From assembly GCF_964355755.1 (NCBI RefSeq), contig NC_092679.1, forward strand, positions 18,218,932 through 18,282,931: a stretch of DNA of 64,000 nt, written 5' to 3'. Position numbers and translations under genes: made by a program. This DNA is from Antedon mediterranea. Its lineage: Eukaryota; Echinodermata; Crinoidea; Comatulida; Antedonidae. Positions 42,601-54,041 of this stretch are shown here, in pieces (within the stretch, counting starts at the first letter, position 1; each line of letters opens with the position of its first letter). The notes beneath the pieces are model-generated. The model searched no databases and had not been told where the DNA came from. It was given only the letters and a program-made list of their open reading frames with translations.

Positions 42601-45600
42601 TTTTAAACAATAATTGCTAAACAATCAGAAAGCTTATTTGAGGTCGCGATTTGACATGACCCCGTTAACGCTTGATTAATTATACCCCGAGGCAGTGTGT
42701 AATTGGAATGGGATTGAAATAACCAGTAAAGTTGGTGGATTTTTCGTCCAGATGGTTTTCTAAATTTTTATAGCCAGGGGCGTAAGTTAATTGCCACACG
42801 CGACCTCACAGTTGGAAGTACACGGTAGTTTCAGCCCCGTCCGAACGGGCCCTTACAGTAACAAATATTATTTATTGCCCAATAGGGAAATCCTACTTAG
42901 CACAATCAACTGTAAACACACTGCTATTAATATCACTTCAACCGACCTTTTTTTTATACTTTTTTTGGAACATGGTAGTAATATTTTTCCTCAATAAATA
43001 TGTTGAGCCCAAAATAAAATTATTAATTTCTCCTGCTTTGGGAAATCTATCTATACAGTTAATCCAACTTTAACCTTCGACACATTCGGAGATCCAACAG
43101 GTGTTCCCCACCTGAATATGGGTGTCCCTCAAATAGGGTGTCCCCTGATGCAAAATGTCCCCTGAAAAGCGGTGTCCGGCTGGCTGTAGTGACAGGCTGT
43201 AGTGTTAAAAAAAGATGTTTACGGGAAAGTGTCACAAAGGGTTATAATGGTGTGTTATCAATCAGGTTAAAAAGCAACATAACATAAGTGTTTACCAGAG
43301 ACTTTATAGTAAGGAAACATTAAGAAATAGAATCCTGTATGTAGGTCGCATAGGATAATTCCATTGGCCTTTGACTCCAGCACAATGTAACGCGTTTTAT
43401 CGGAATTTAATCCCATCACTGATCCAGGATTATGACAAGCAAGACAATGTTTTTTGAAATCACAGGGTCTAGCATCGAATACCGTACAACAATTACGAGA
43501 TTGCTTGTTATGTTAGTGCTTTAAAAAACGGGATTTTTTGGTTCCCACGCAAGAAGCGCAGTGCAAGTGATTTAACCAATCACTACGCGGATGGATCCTG
43601 ACCCAATGTGTCGTGATTGGTCAAATTACAGTACTTGCGTTGCGCTTACGTCATTGTGCTGCGTCTGCGTTCAAGTTGAGATAATGACCACCATGCATGG
43701 GACCAAAGTTATCTTTTTTAGAGAGCGCTTATAAAAGGTTAAACAAAACGTCGCCCCGGTTGTCGCCGAAACTATCTAGAGATCCATTCAAGTAGACACA
43801 TAAAACATCATGATCGTACAGATACTGTCAACACGATTTTTGTTAGATAACTATTATGTGCCTGCTATATAAACAAAGAAAAGTATCTTTAGGAGATCTG
43901 AACCATCTTGAAATATAAAAATAAAATGTGTCGAAACTAGTGGACATAGGTAGCACACACGACAGACAGTTAACAGAATGATTATACGACATTTATAATG
44001 TAAACAATGTAAACCATATTATTATTCCCCATGCGTCTATCACGAAAGATGTTCGTGGGCTTATAACAAACACATTACCTCATTGTATTGAATATTGTAT
44101 ATCATAAACCGGTGGATTAAATACTATACAATGCTGTACATACACAGTTGACCTGTTGTTGACCTGGTAAGTTTCTAGATGATGCAATTCTACTACAAAG
44201 AAGACCGCCATCACGAGAGATTAAAGAATTATGAATTTTAAAAATGTTATGGTAAAATAAAGAAGTAGTGTTGTATATCCTAAACAATTCGCTATTCATG
44301 GTGACAGGCTGGTTTTCATATACCACTCTTACAAAATTGGGTAGTTGTAGGCCTACATTAGTACAGTACTTAAAGAAGCTTACTTCATGACCTCATTTAT
44401 TACGTCAAAAGATCCCAAATCATGCCACTGTGATAATGTACACACAAATATTGTAGGCCTAAAGACATCTGGTTTTATAAAGTTGTTGCGCAACAAAAAT
44501 TGTTATTTGGAAGTCTAACCGCAGCAGCCAGTAAAGCACATTATTTCATAATACCATGGATGTTAGATGATAGCATATCTTTTAATGTTTAGTATTCAAA
44601 TCCGGGCTAAAGATTGGTTCCCATCGGGGGTACGCAATGCACCCTCGGCCCAAGACATGTAATTTGACCAACCACAAGCAATAGATTATTCCAATTATTG
44701 CTTGTCATGTTCAATTTGCTTGCCTATTCTAACTACTGTATGTAAAGATATAATATTATGTAATGGTCCCTGTTGTTTTTGTCTTCAGTAATAAAATGTG
44801 AATAAATTGTTTCTTATGTGTCAACAACACATGTATTACGTATCAATCGTTCTCCTGTTTTAAGGAACAAATATTTCAACAAATCCGGAAAACGGATAAA
44901 ACGCGAGAGCAATCAGCTGTGTACGCAAATTATGTACAGAAAATCCAAGGTCATTAAATTGAATTGTTTTGTTTTGGTAGTTATAGTACATACAACAACA
45001 ATTATATTGTCACTGTTCTAAACTATGGAACGCCCAAAGCACGAAAAGCTTTGGCGCATTTGAGTTTGCCAAGGGGGGAAATGGTTCTGCCCTATCATAT
45101 TGACGTAGGAATAATTGACTGTATTAGGTACCGTACGACATGTGTGTTATTGTTTTTCAAGTACTACTGCCACTTTGGCCATTCCGATATGATCTAGCCA
45201 AAATACAAGGCTAGTACTAGTAGCGAAATGGCAAAATTAATGGTGCCTCTACTAATTCCATGCTCTATTCGTAATTAAGTGGCAAGTTGGTATTGTGCTA
45301 GTTTTGTTCTACTTGGCATTCCATACATTTTCCATTCTGGATATACTATACACAATTATAGCAGTCATGAATTATTTCCCGGAAGAATTCGATTTCTGAA
45401 AACTTAATCAATCGTTTATTTCCTTAATAAGCTATACTAGTGACAAGTTGGAAGGCCTATTGTTTAGTAGGCACGATGACAGCCATTATGATGTAATACG
45501 CCATGTAAACGGACGTCACTGAGGAAGCCTAGACGTTTTCCATCCGTCCAAGGTTTCTGAATGTTTTGACAACACTAGGGTTAATGACACTTTAAAAATT

Positions 45601-48600
45601 GCGTTCACACTGAGTGCGGATTGTGTGAACGTAGCTTTAAGTTGAATGCGTGCGTCTGCGCTAACGCAATCAAATCGACTCGCGCAGAGCAGTTGCTACA
45701 ATTAAGGAAGGATTGTGCATAGCGTCTTTCTTTTAATTTATGTATAGAGAAATGACATGCGCAGCGCAATTAGTACGTACATTGTTGTACTGTATTATTT
45801 ATTTTTAAATTATTATTTTATTTAAATTTAATCCATATATTTCACTTATGATAATGTAGTTGTATTTATTAATATTATGCGCCTAATTACCTGTCAACTA
45901 TTATGACGCAGGATCAGGGCTCTAACTAACAGCAGCCACAGAATACAGTAGTACAATAGTAAGCTATTATTTCTTTCTATGTAGGCCTACTAATGCATGA
46001 AACTACATACATCGACACAAACAAGTCGTCTACTACTACTAGAGTCTTTGGCAGGTCTTTAATTGAGGTCTTCTTCAGGACTTAGATCAAAGTCTTTTGA
46101 TTCTAAAATTTTCTCTCGCGTCAAAACGAGTCTGACAGTTACCATAACTGTAAACAAGTTAGCTCTATTTGTCCTAATCTTTCTTTAATATTTCTCCTTT
46201 TTTCTATCTTTACAGGATGGATCGGCAGCTTGGCATTCGGTATTATGTTTGCGTCATCTCCACTATCAACAGGTCTTTTCAAACGTTATAGCCACAGATT
46301 AGTAGCGATCATTGGTGTGCTGATGTGCTGTGCCGGTTTGGTGGCGTCATCGTTTGCGTACTCAGCAAATTTCCTCTTCTTCTCGTATAGTCTTGTTTTT
46401 GGAATCGGCAGCAACTTTGTCGACAATACATCTTTGCATTTGATCGGGGTGCATTTTCCAAGGAAAAACAGCGCTAGAGCGACCTGTTTTGCTACTTTGG
46501 GATGGAGTGTAGGTGGGTACAGTGCTTGATTTGTTGGCTTATTAGAAATTGTTAATTTTTATGACAAAGGGGGTTAGGCAAACTGAAACTATCTCTCGTT
46601 TTGGTTTTCTATCAGCCTAACCCACATTTAGTGTCTTATTGTTCCAATAATTTTTTTCTCCATGTTTTCACAAACAAATCCTTTTTTTACACATTTATAA
46701 AATTTTTTTTTTTCTTTTTACGTTCCTATGTGGTTCTTCCCACTAGAAGACGTTTTACAAGGACGTACGCGCAACGAAAATAATTAATTTGACCAATCAC
46801 ATGAAACAGTTCGGATAGTCCTTCGCTTCTGATTGGTCAAATTACCTGCGTTGCGTTCTAGTAGGAAACTAAACTTTAACGATTACTGTCCTCTCATGAA
46901 CCTGCGTGGCGATAACGTTACACTTTGTTTTAAAATGATTGCTTTGTTAGTGAATGATAGACAGTATTTCTAAGTTCTTTGTTGATTACGTCATTATCGA
47001 TAACTTTATTTATCATATTGAGGAATGGATAAGAATTTGGGTGACCTATTAAACTTTCGATGAGTAATTATAACGCTACAATATTCCCAAATCCTGTATG
47101 ATGGTACAGGCTATCTGCAGCTGTCATTAGGTACATCTTAACTGACTATCGCAAGTCATATAGAAGCCAGGTGTACGTTTAATAAACAAGTTATCTCTTG
47201 CGATAGTCGGTTCAGGTGGTCGACCTAAAGCTTGGTTCCCACTAGAACGTAACGCAAGGACGTAAACGCAACGCAAGCGTTTTAACCAATGACAAGCGGC
47301 GTTATAGACAGTTAGCAATCACAAGCGAATAAGCCATCGCTTGTGATTGGTCAATTCACTTGCGTTAGGTCCTTGTGTTGCGTCGCTAGTGGGAACCACG
47401 CTTTACGACAGCTGTAGAAGCGGGTGGCTGGTACAGTGACTGTGAGAACCTCGGTTTACGTATACACCTCAACAACAGTTTGTTGATGATATTTCTATTT
47501 GTCTTTACTGTACTTTTAGCCTTTTTTCTACACAATGATGATACCCTTTGAATTCATTAATAGTAGAGTTGCATATACCAGTGAAATGTATAGGCCTACA
47601 GTAGTACTCTCTATTCGTGTTAGAGGTTGCTGACAAAGAGATTAGTGTTTGCCTTGACCGGGCTAATGCACACTTTACACAGTTATGTTTAATATTATTT
47701 ACATTTGTAATAGTGAAAAACACGCCATGCCACTAGAGTCTCGTGACAAATTTAAAAAAGAAAGGTTTCTCTACAGCAATGTATTAGTAGACCATTGGTA
47801 TAACGTTGCAGTATTACGTAACACGCCTTAGCTGCTTCTGGTCTACTGGCAAGTCAATAAACAAGAAAAGCAAAGGCTGTAACGATATTATCAACTTTTG
47901 AACGCGCGCGTACATTCTTTGAGTAAACTTTACAGTGGTCACCTCTTTGTCCTGGACCTTAGTCCTGCCCTGGTTCTTATCTCTCGTAGAGTAAAAAATG
48001 GTAATTCATCAACACAAACAAACAAACTATTCTACAAGTTGTTAAGATAAACATATCCAGCTTATTCGGTACGTTAATTTTTCCTCGTACGTATAATAAA
48101 AGATTACAGTACATTTAAAGGAAATATTTGCATACAATACCCTGTAAAGCAGTCACTGACCTTTAAAAACCTATCAATCGTCGGCAACCAGCGGGCGTCA
48201 TCGCTATCTGTAAACTCATTCAATATCGTCAGCATTATTTTTTTTTCACACACCTGTAAATATAGTGTAATGACATAATATTGCGAAAGCGCAAGAAATA
48301 AACAATATTAATATAGTGTATATACGTAATACGATTATGATTTCACACATAGTTATAGGAATGTGTGAAATGAATTAAGTGACGACAACGAAATCAAGAT
48401 TTCACAATAATCGGCTACAATCACATTGCTAAAACGTGATACGCCAAACGATATTTTATAATGAAATAATCGGTGAATAGGCCAATGTTATTTATATTTT
48501 CGTTAGGTACCGTACATCTTGACAGACTATCGGAAGTCATATAGAACTCATGTGTATACGTTTAATACATCTTGCGATAGTAACGGCAGCTGCAGTATTA

Positions 48601-51600
48601 TTTAAAAAATGAAATAAACGGTGAATAGGCCAATGTTATTTACATTTCTTTACTTGTACACATTACTATAACATTAATAACCCAGACATTAACTCCCAGC
48701 TTCATTAACGTATGATTCCTGTGAGGTTTTCGTGGTCGCGACGTTTAGGTGTGAGACGTGAGTTCGCTTCCCCTCCATTTCAAGTTACATCGATGACTCG
48801 TCATATAAAGTAGACATACGAATATTATTATAATTAATAACAATGCTGTATTAACGGAACATTTTGCCGCCTTCTTGTTTTCACGTGAGCAGGTGTATTT
48901 ATTTATTCATAAGCAATATTTTCTTAAAGTACCGTATACATACAGAATATAGTGCGACCTTAGTGTGACCCTCAGCCTCTCTTATGTCATAATGATATCG
49001 TAGTCAGTGACGAAATGAGCAAACGCGCACGTCGACGAGCAGAGGCGCGCGAGCTTTACAATCAAATTTCGATCCAACATTATGCTCTGTCTACACTATC
49101 AAACTTTATGTTGACATGATGATGTCATATCACTACCATATTTAAGCACATCACTACCATATTTGGGCACATCACTTTTTTTTTTATCAAACTAGTTTGA
49201 TAGTGTAGTCAGAGCTTTACACACAGTCGATTTTATTTTTTTTTAAGTCTTAAAAGGTATAATATACATTTTGTATTAATATAAAGGCTGTAGGCCTATT
49301 GTTATTTATGATTAGATATTGTTATGTACGGTATACACCTCCTCCAAATGCCTAAATTCATGTCTGTTGTTCCTCGCTGGTTGTCCTAACTAACTCTATG
49401 TTTTTTTATTATGTGACTAGGCCTACGACATATTTTACACAGTATTAATAATTTACAATTTCTGTTTCAGGTGCTCTTGCTATGAACCCATTGGCTGAAA
49501 TTCTTTGCTCAAAATACGGATGGCGTTGGACATGGCGAATATTTGGCGCGTTTACCTTTGTGGTTGGAATTTTGGTTGTAGCGTTCGAACCGAGGACTGC
49601 TCATGGATTTTCCGCGCTGGACGATGACTGTAAAAAACCTGAAACGGAAATTATGGTTGTATCGTCGACAGACGAGAAGAAGCGCCCGTTGGCGCGAAAA
49701 CCAAATCACCAGCAGACGACAACCGAGTATATTAAGACATTTATGAAAGCCCTCCAAGCGCCTGGCATCATATTGTGGTTCATGGGCAACATCTTTTTAA
49801 ATCTTTCGCTCATTTTTCCTTTTGTTAATATGGTATGTATATTTATTGTTTAAAAACACATTCGTTCTATTTCTTAAATTCTCATTTTAGGAAAATTGGC
49901 AAGGATAACCACAAGTGAATTCATTCACTATCCTTCTTAAAGGTGCGTTCACAAGACAAACATACACAAGATGCTCTATAATCATAATGGGAGTGGAGTT
50001 GCAAATTGGCATGAGAAAAAATCCTGACATATGACAGGACTTGAACCCATTATGTCTACAGTTCAGAAATGAGTGGCATATTGAATAATTGATTCTTGTT
50101 TTATAAAATAAGTAATTTGGTCAGTAATGTTACGAAATTGACTGCCTGAAACTATTAAATGTGATGTTTAACCACACAAGAAAAAGGGAAACAAAATAGT
50201 CATGGATAATTTATGCAAAATGAAATTAAGACGAACCCGCAAAAGACAAAAGAAAATAAACTTTCCAAAATTCAAACACACAAGGACCGACTGACAAGCA
50301 GACAGAAACTGTAATTCACCGTTAATTGAAAGAATGCCAAACATTGTTAAATACCGGTAGTGATGTAACGCACATTCAGGAATCAATTTATTATTGCATT
50401 GTGGTTAATTAAACTTGTTAATTCGGAAATAATTAATCATATAAGCTTATACTGCTTTGTTTGGTTATTGAGTTAACATGCATTTATGCGAAATTCCTTT
50501 TTGTAATATCACAGAATGTTGGAACAGAATACAACTTATTGTCTGAAATCAGTGTAAACATTTGCCAAGTGACCGTGTCCCTATTGCCAAATCCCAGTAC
50601 AAATTAACTTAATTTGTATGCCTAACACTGTTTTAAACATTTTCTCCAAAGTGTCAACAATTTCGAAATGCGTATTGAAATTGTTACCTGAATTAATCTC
50701 ATCAGCCAGACTTTTAACTGTCTGGATTTTTGAAATTCATATAATTTTGAATCATAAAAGAGAATTTAAAATAGTTTTTACTTCTTTTCTTTGTGGTAAT
50801 CGGTGGTATTACGGTAGTCAAATTAATCGGTATAGAATTGTTAAGCGACAAATAAAATCCACGACTTGGCAAAATTGCGATTCAAGTAAAGTCTGAAAAC
50901 AAAATGTTTTACAATAATTATATTAGTTTTCATTTCCATTGCTTCGTATTCTTCTGCAAAAAAAAAAAAAAAAAAAAATTATATCGATCACGGTACCTAT
51001 AGGCCTAGATTCTAATTGACCAAAGAATCCTTGATTTTAAAAATGTGTGTTAGAGAAAATATATTAATTAAGACAAAAAAATCTTCATTATTAGGCCTAT
51101 ATGAAGTCTGTTTTGAGTTCCTAATTTTGTAATACTCTATTATTTATATATTTTGTATCTGTGTTTTGAGGATTCACTATAAGTTATGATTTCATTTAGG
51201 CTCCTCCGCTTTATTTAAGTTATTAGTAAAGTGAAATAAATAAAATTAAATGTTCTGAATGAAATTTTAAACTACAGTATAAATATTTGAAAGTTTGGTG
51301 ATCAAATCATAGCAACGGGCACCGTGAAATACGTGCGCGGAAATTGTGTTTTATATTCCACCCGATTTCCAGTGCTGTATCTCCACATACTATATATTTC
51401 CAAAGTATCATAGGATTATTTGGTAATACAGTATCTCATTTATACCACATGTGGTGCCTGTATTATGTAAGATTAAGGGTTAGGTTACTGCTATAATGTG
51501 ATGTTGTATTACTATTAATAAATATTCCTATGCTATTTCGGAAATAGATACATACACACAGTACCGAGAATCAGCTGTATATTCAGTGCTATGCATGACT

Positions 51601-54041
51601 TGAAATGTATAATATAGGCCTAGTTCACCAAATGAATATAGTGTTGTTTTCTTGCAGATGAAATTCATGACTACCAGTGGTATCTCAAAGGCTAATGCTG
51701 CAATGGTGCTCCTAGTCGTTGGCGTAGGAGACTTTATTGGTCGATTTCTCAGTACTGTATTTGGAGATCACATTTGTTTCCCGACAATCTACATCTATCC
51801 TATTTTTTCAGTCATCATGGCGGGTACAACGTATAGTCTAGTTTTTGCAAATACATACGCTCACCTCATAGTGTATGCAATAGGCAAGTATTTCTATATT
51901 TATTTAATAGGCTTTGAGGCTGTTTCTACCGCCACCATACCGCGGTAAAAACTGGTATTTTAAAAATACGGTACTGTTTTTTGTGTTAGCGGTTTCTCAA
52001 AGATACCGTGTTAAAATACCATATTTTATACTCTGAATCATTTTTGGGTCTCTCTTTGGTAAATTATCGGCAACGTTTCTCAATTTATAGGAAATTATCT
52101 CATCTAACGTATCTTCTCTAACTTCCTTTAAGGCATTGAGCAGTCGTTTTTAGTAAGGCGACATTAATTGTATTGGTATTTGGAATACCATGGTCTTTTA
52201 TACTGACTTACAAGATCAACAGCCTTCTGTAACTTTAATAGTTTTAAAATAATCGTTCGTATACGGTCTTTGTCAATAGATATATCGCATATTTTCATTT
52301 TTTTAAATAGCCTATTTGTATATATCGTTTAAGCTGTTCGTTTAAAATCTGACGGAAATAATAAATTATTATTCACTTACACAATGTCAATCTATTACAA
52401 CTCTTTAATTTGCACTTTTGAAGATGATAAATAATCAATAAAGTTCTGTTAATTACAAAGTCCAGTTTTTTATCTGACAATGTTATCATTATTAAAACGC
52501 ACATGTTATCACAATGAATACGCTCATTTATCCTGCGATTGGAATCCTTATCGCTAATTGCTTAACCCTCCTCGAATACACCCCATATCATTGATTGACG
52601 AATGGGGCTGACAGATAAAATAAAACCGTTAATATCATATTTGATTGGATTTTCAATGGTCTGTTTGTTACCTTTTGTAAAACTAGGTCCATCATCAAAA
52701 TATTCATGTTTATTTTTTTTATGACTAACCACTTATAAGTTTATACTTCAAACAAATGTTTATCGGGTCATGAGGTGGTCACAGACAAGAGGTTATACAA
52801 CATTATTGATGTTTCAAGTTAATGTTTACCTTGGTCAAATAACAATGAAACAGGGTACATTTGATTTTAGCAAGTCATTGCGTAATTTCTACGCGTGTTA
52901 GTATATGGCGTTTTGATTTTTGTCTGTGTTTCGATGTGTGCCAAAATGTTTATCTATTTACAAATATTAAGTCAAAACGTTGTCTAGAACCTAGACTAAT
53001 CATCACTTAATTTATTTTTTTTTTTTACAAATTTATTACAGTTATCGGAACATGTACGGGAATTGTAAATAGTATGCTGTTTAAAGCCACGATGGACTTG
53101 TTCGGCAGTAAAATTTTAGCAGAGTCTTGGACGATATCCTTACTGGCTGCTGGTATTGGTGTTATGGTTGGCCCAACTGTAGCAGGTAAGATATACATTC
53201 GATACGCGTATGTAAAAGCTAAAGCGGAAGCTTGGTTCCCACTAGAACATAACGCAAGGACGTAAACGCAACGCAAGCGTTTTAACCAATGACAAGCGAA
53301 GAAGCCATCGCTTGTGATTGGTCAATTCACTTGCGTTGCGTTACGTCCTTGCGTTGCGTCGCTAGTGGGAATCAGGCTTTAGTTCCCACTATGACGCAAA
53401 CGCAATGACTTAAGTTTAACGTAAGCGATTTGATCAATGACAAAAAGTGAGAGTTCTGATAACCCATCGCTTGTGATTGGTCAAATTTCTTGCGGCGCGC
53501 CTACATCCTTGTTGGTTTGCTTGGTTCCCACTAGAGACGCAACGCAGGGACGTACGCCCAACGCAAGCGAGTTGACCAATGACAAGCCACTGTTCGAATA
53601 ATCCATCGTTTATCATTGGTCAAATCACTTAAGTCGTATCAACGCAAAGTCCTGTATTACGTAATCACAAGTGGGAACCAACGACGCAATAGTGCTGCAA
53701 ACATCGCAGGTTTGATGTCACGCAGGCGGGAGGCAAACCCAATTATTATTGTTGCTATATCTACTATCGATTATTCACGTTGTTATAATTATTATTATCT
53801 TATCTTCTATATAGGTCTCTCCTACGATATTACTGGCTCGTTCAATATCGCTTTCTTCATCAGCACCGGTTTTTTCTTGACGGGCTTAGTACTAACTTTA
53901 GCGATTCCGTATTGCCAAAGGAAGGCCGACTGGCGACCTGAACCGATGAAGAAAAACGAACACGTCATTCAGGAAACGGTCGGTATTTTTGCAACGCCAA
54001 AAGACGAAGAGCTCGTAGATCATTACGTAACTGCAGTATGA
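39641..54041 (+). CDS. SLC16 / monocarboxylate transporter-like protein
   Basis: Six coding exons: 39641-39818, 46216-46512, 49471-49832, 51658-51883, 53042-53185, 53815-54041 (TGA), joining in phase to 477 residues. A major-facilitator carrier of the MCT kind, expected to move monocarboxylates or related small organic acids across the plasma membrane; the substrate is not predictable. Landmarks: KGWVITACTFLI in TM1 (a degenerate form of the MCT TM1 motif, which normally has an acidic residue before GGWGW), AGWIGSLAFGIMF after the first loop, YGWRWTWRIFGAF in TM6, a charged central loop (KKPETEI to KPNHQQ), and GDFIGR in TM8 with Asp304/Arg308, the D-x3-R pair essential in MCTs. The C-terminal tail is hydrophilic. 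Intron 4 starts with GC (ATAG|GCAAGT) rather than GT. Introns are loaded with transposon relics. The start is the first ATG after several upstream stops. Confidence 0.93.
40975..41087. mobile_element. MITE family A, copy 3 (short)
   Basis: The left end AAGCACTGTCTACACTATCA and right end AGTGTAGACAAAGCTT are inverted. The interior retains TTTGACAAAAAGATG and TTTTTTGTCACATAAAG but lacks the middle blocks of copy 1. It is in SLC16 intron 1, oriented with the gene or against it indistinguishably because the ends are symmetrical. Confidence 0.75.
42055..42425. repeat. 85-bp tandem array with a CACGTG in every unit
   Basis: CACGTG recurs at 42055, 42140, 42225, 42310 and 42395, exactly 85 bp apart. 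Units share GTGTATTTATCGTG, GAGCCGAACTATTGTTGT and ACTGTACCCCTCTTGTAAAA. Units 1 and 3 read TTGTGGAAATTCC while 2 and 4 read TTGTAAAAATTCC, so the array grew by duplication of a 170-bp pair. The open frame through it (42069-42302) is a by-product. CACGTG is the core site of bHLH-zip factors (MYC/MAX, USF) and of CLOCK/BMAL. Confidence 0.9.
43070..43200. repeat. GGGGACAC-type interspersed repeat
   Basis: ACAGTTAATCCAACTTTAAC start, then GGTGTCCCTCAAATAGGGTG, GTGTCCCCTGATGC and GTCCCCTGAAAAGCGGTGTC, all short tandem-like GGTGTCCC blocks. Reverse orientation relative to the 38459 copy. Confidence 0.45.
43540..43671. mobile_element. MITE family B, copy 1 (diverged)
   Basis: GGTTCCCACGCAAGAAGCGC at the left, TTTAACCAATCAC and TGTGATTGGTCAAATTAC inside, and CTTGCGTTGCGCTTACGTCA at the right: the same order of blocks as the better-preserved copies at 47227 and 53228. 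Confidence 0.65.
46732..46869. mobile_element. MITE family B, copy 2
   Basis: GGTTCTTCCCACTAGAAGAC at the left, TTTGACCAATCAC and CTGATTGGTCAAATTAC inside, and TGCGTTGCGTTCTAGTAGGA at the right. It lies in SLC16 intron 2. Confidence 0.7.
47130..47211. mobile_element. Small inverted-repeat element D, copy 1
   Basis: GACTATCGCAAG (about 47143) and CTTGCGATAGTC (about 47197) are perfect inverted copies around AAGTCATATAGAAGCCAGG. A related copy is at 48505-48595. It abuts a family B MITE at 47227. Confidence 0.6.
47227..47404. mobile_element. MITE family B, copy 3
   Basis: The terminal repeats AAAGCTTGGTTCCCACTAGA and the complement of CGCTAGTGGGAACCACGCTTT define a full-length copy of about 178 bp. 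The interior has AACGCAAGGACGTAAACGCA, TTTTAACCAATGACAAGCG and CTTGTGATTGGTCAATTCAC. It lies in SLC16 intron 2. Confidence 0.8.
48455..48655. repeat. Element D copy 2 flanked by a direct repeat
   Basis: Element D copy 2 (about 48505-48595) contains GACTATCGGAAGTCATATAG and CTTGCGATAGTAACG. It is bracketed by two copies of CGGTGAATAGGCCAATGTTA (near 48471 and 48618) with similar flanks (ATGAAATAA). The direct copies are too long for a normal target-site duplication and suggest a local duplication that included the element's flank. Confidence 0.6.
49082..49218. mobile_element. MITE family A, copy 4
   Basis: The left end GCTCTGTCTACACTATCAAA and the right end GTTTGATAGTGTAGTCAGAGC are inverted repeats. 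The interior has ATGATGATGTCATATCACTA and repeated ATCACTACCATATTT blocks as in copy 1. It lies in SLC16 intron 2. Confidence 0.78.
49833..51657. other. SLC16 intron 3 content
   Basis: A 1.8-kb intron with the reverse SINE (49945-50092), a poly-A tract near 50960-50978 and TAGGCCTA octamers. No exon found; the frame at 50618-50896 has no family resemblance. Confidence 0.45.
49945..50092 (-). mobile_element. tRNA-derived SINE, family 1, copy 2 (reverse)
   Basis: On the minus strand the head carries GGGTTCAAGTCCTGTCATAT, then CAGGATTTTTTCTCATGCC, then TATAGAGCATCTTGTGTATG and TTTGTCTTGTGAACGC, matching the copy at 37355. It is truncated at the 3' side with no A-run. It lies in SLC16 intron 3. 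Confidence 0.75.
51884..53041 (+). other. SLC16 intron 4, GC-AG type
   Basis: Exon 4 ends GCAATAG and the intron begins GCAAGTATTT; the acceptor is TTTATTACAG at 53032-53041. Only this GC donor keeps the frame (phase 1) and joins the transmembrane sequence to VIGTCTGIVNSM. No GT donor near the exon end gives a continuous frame. Confidence 0.75.
53228..53684. mobile_element. Cluster of three MITE family B copies
   Basis: Three copies lie end to end in SLC16 intron 5: 53228-53380 (full, AAGCTTGGTTCCCACTAGAA to GCTAGTGGGAATCAGGCTTT), 53382-53517 (diverged, GTTCCCACTATGACGCAAAC onward) and 53519-53684 (GCTTGGTTCCCACTAGAGAC to CACAAGTGGGAACCAACG). Each carries the internal CCAATGACAAG and ATTGGTCAA blocks. 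Self-targeted insertion or tandem amplification could explain this. Confidence 0.78.

Larger units (their letters stand above)
39819..46215. other. SLC16 intron 1 content
   Basis: A 6.4-kb intron with no additional exon found. It includes a MITE family A copy (40975-41087), the 85-bp E-box array (42055-42425), a GGGGACAC-type repeat (43070-43200), a MITE family B copy (43540-43671) and several TAGGCCTA octamers. A large first intron with a tandem E-box block is a plausible enhancer location, by inference only. Confidence 0.55.

Noticed and set aside
51658-51660. ATG at the start of SLC16 exon 4 as a possible separate gene start
   Set aside because: It directly follows a splice acceptor, and the phase and transmembrane pattern continue from exon 3, so it is an internal Met.
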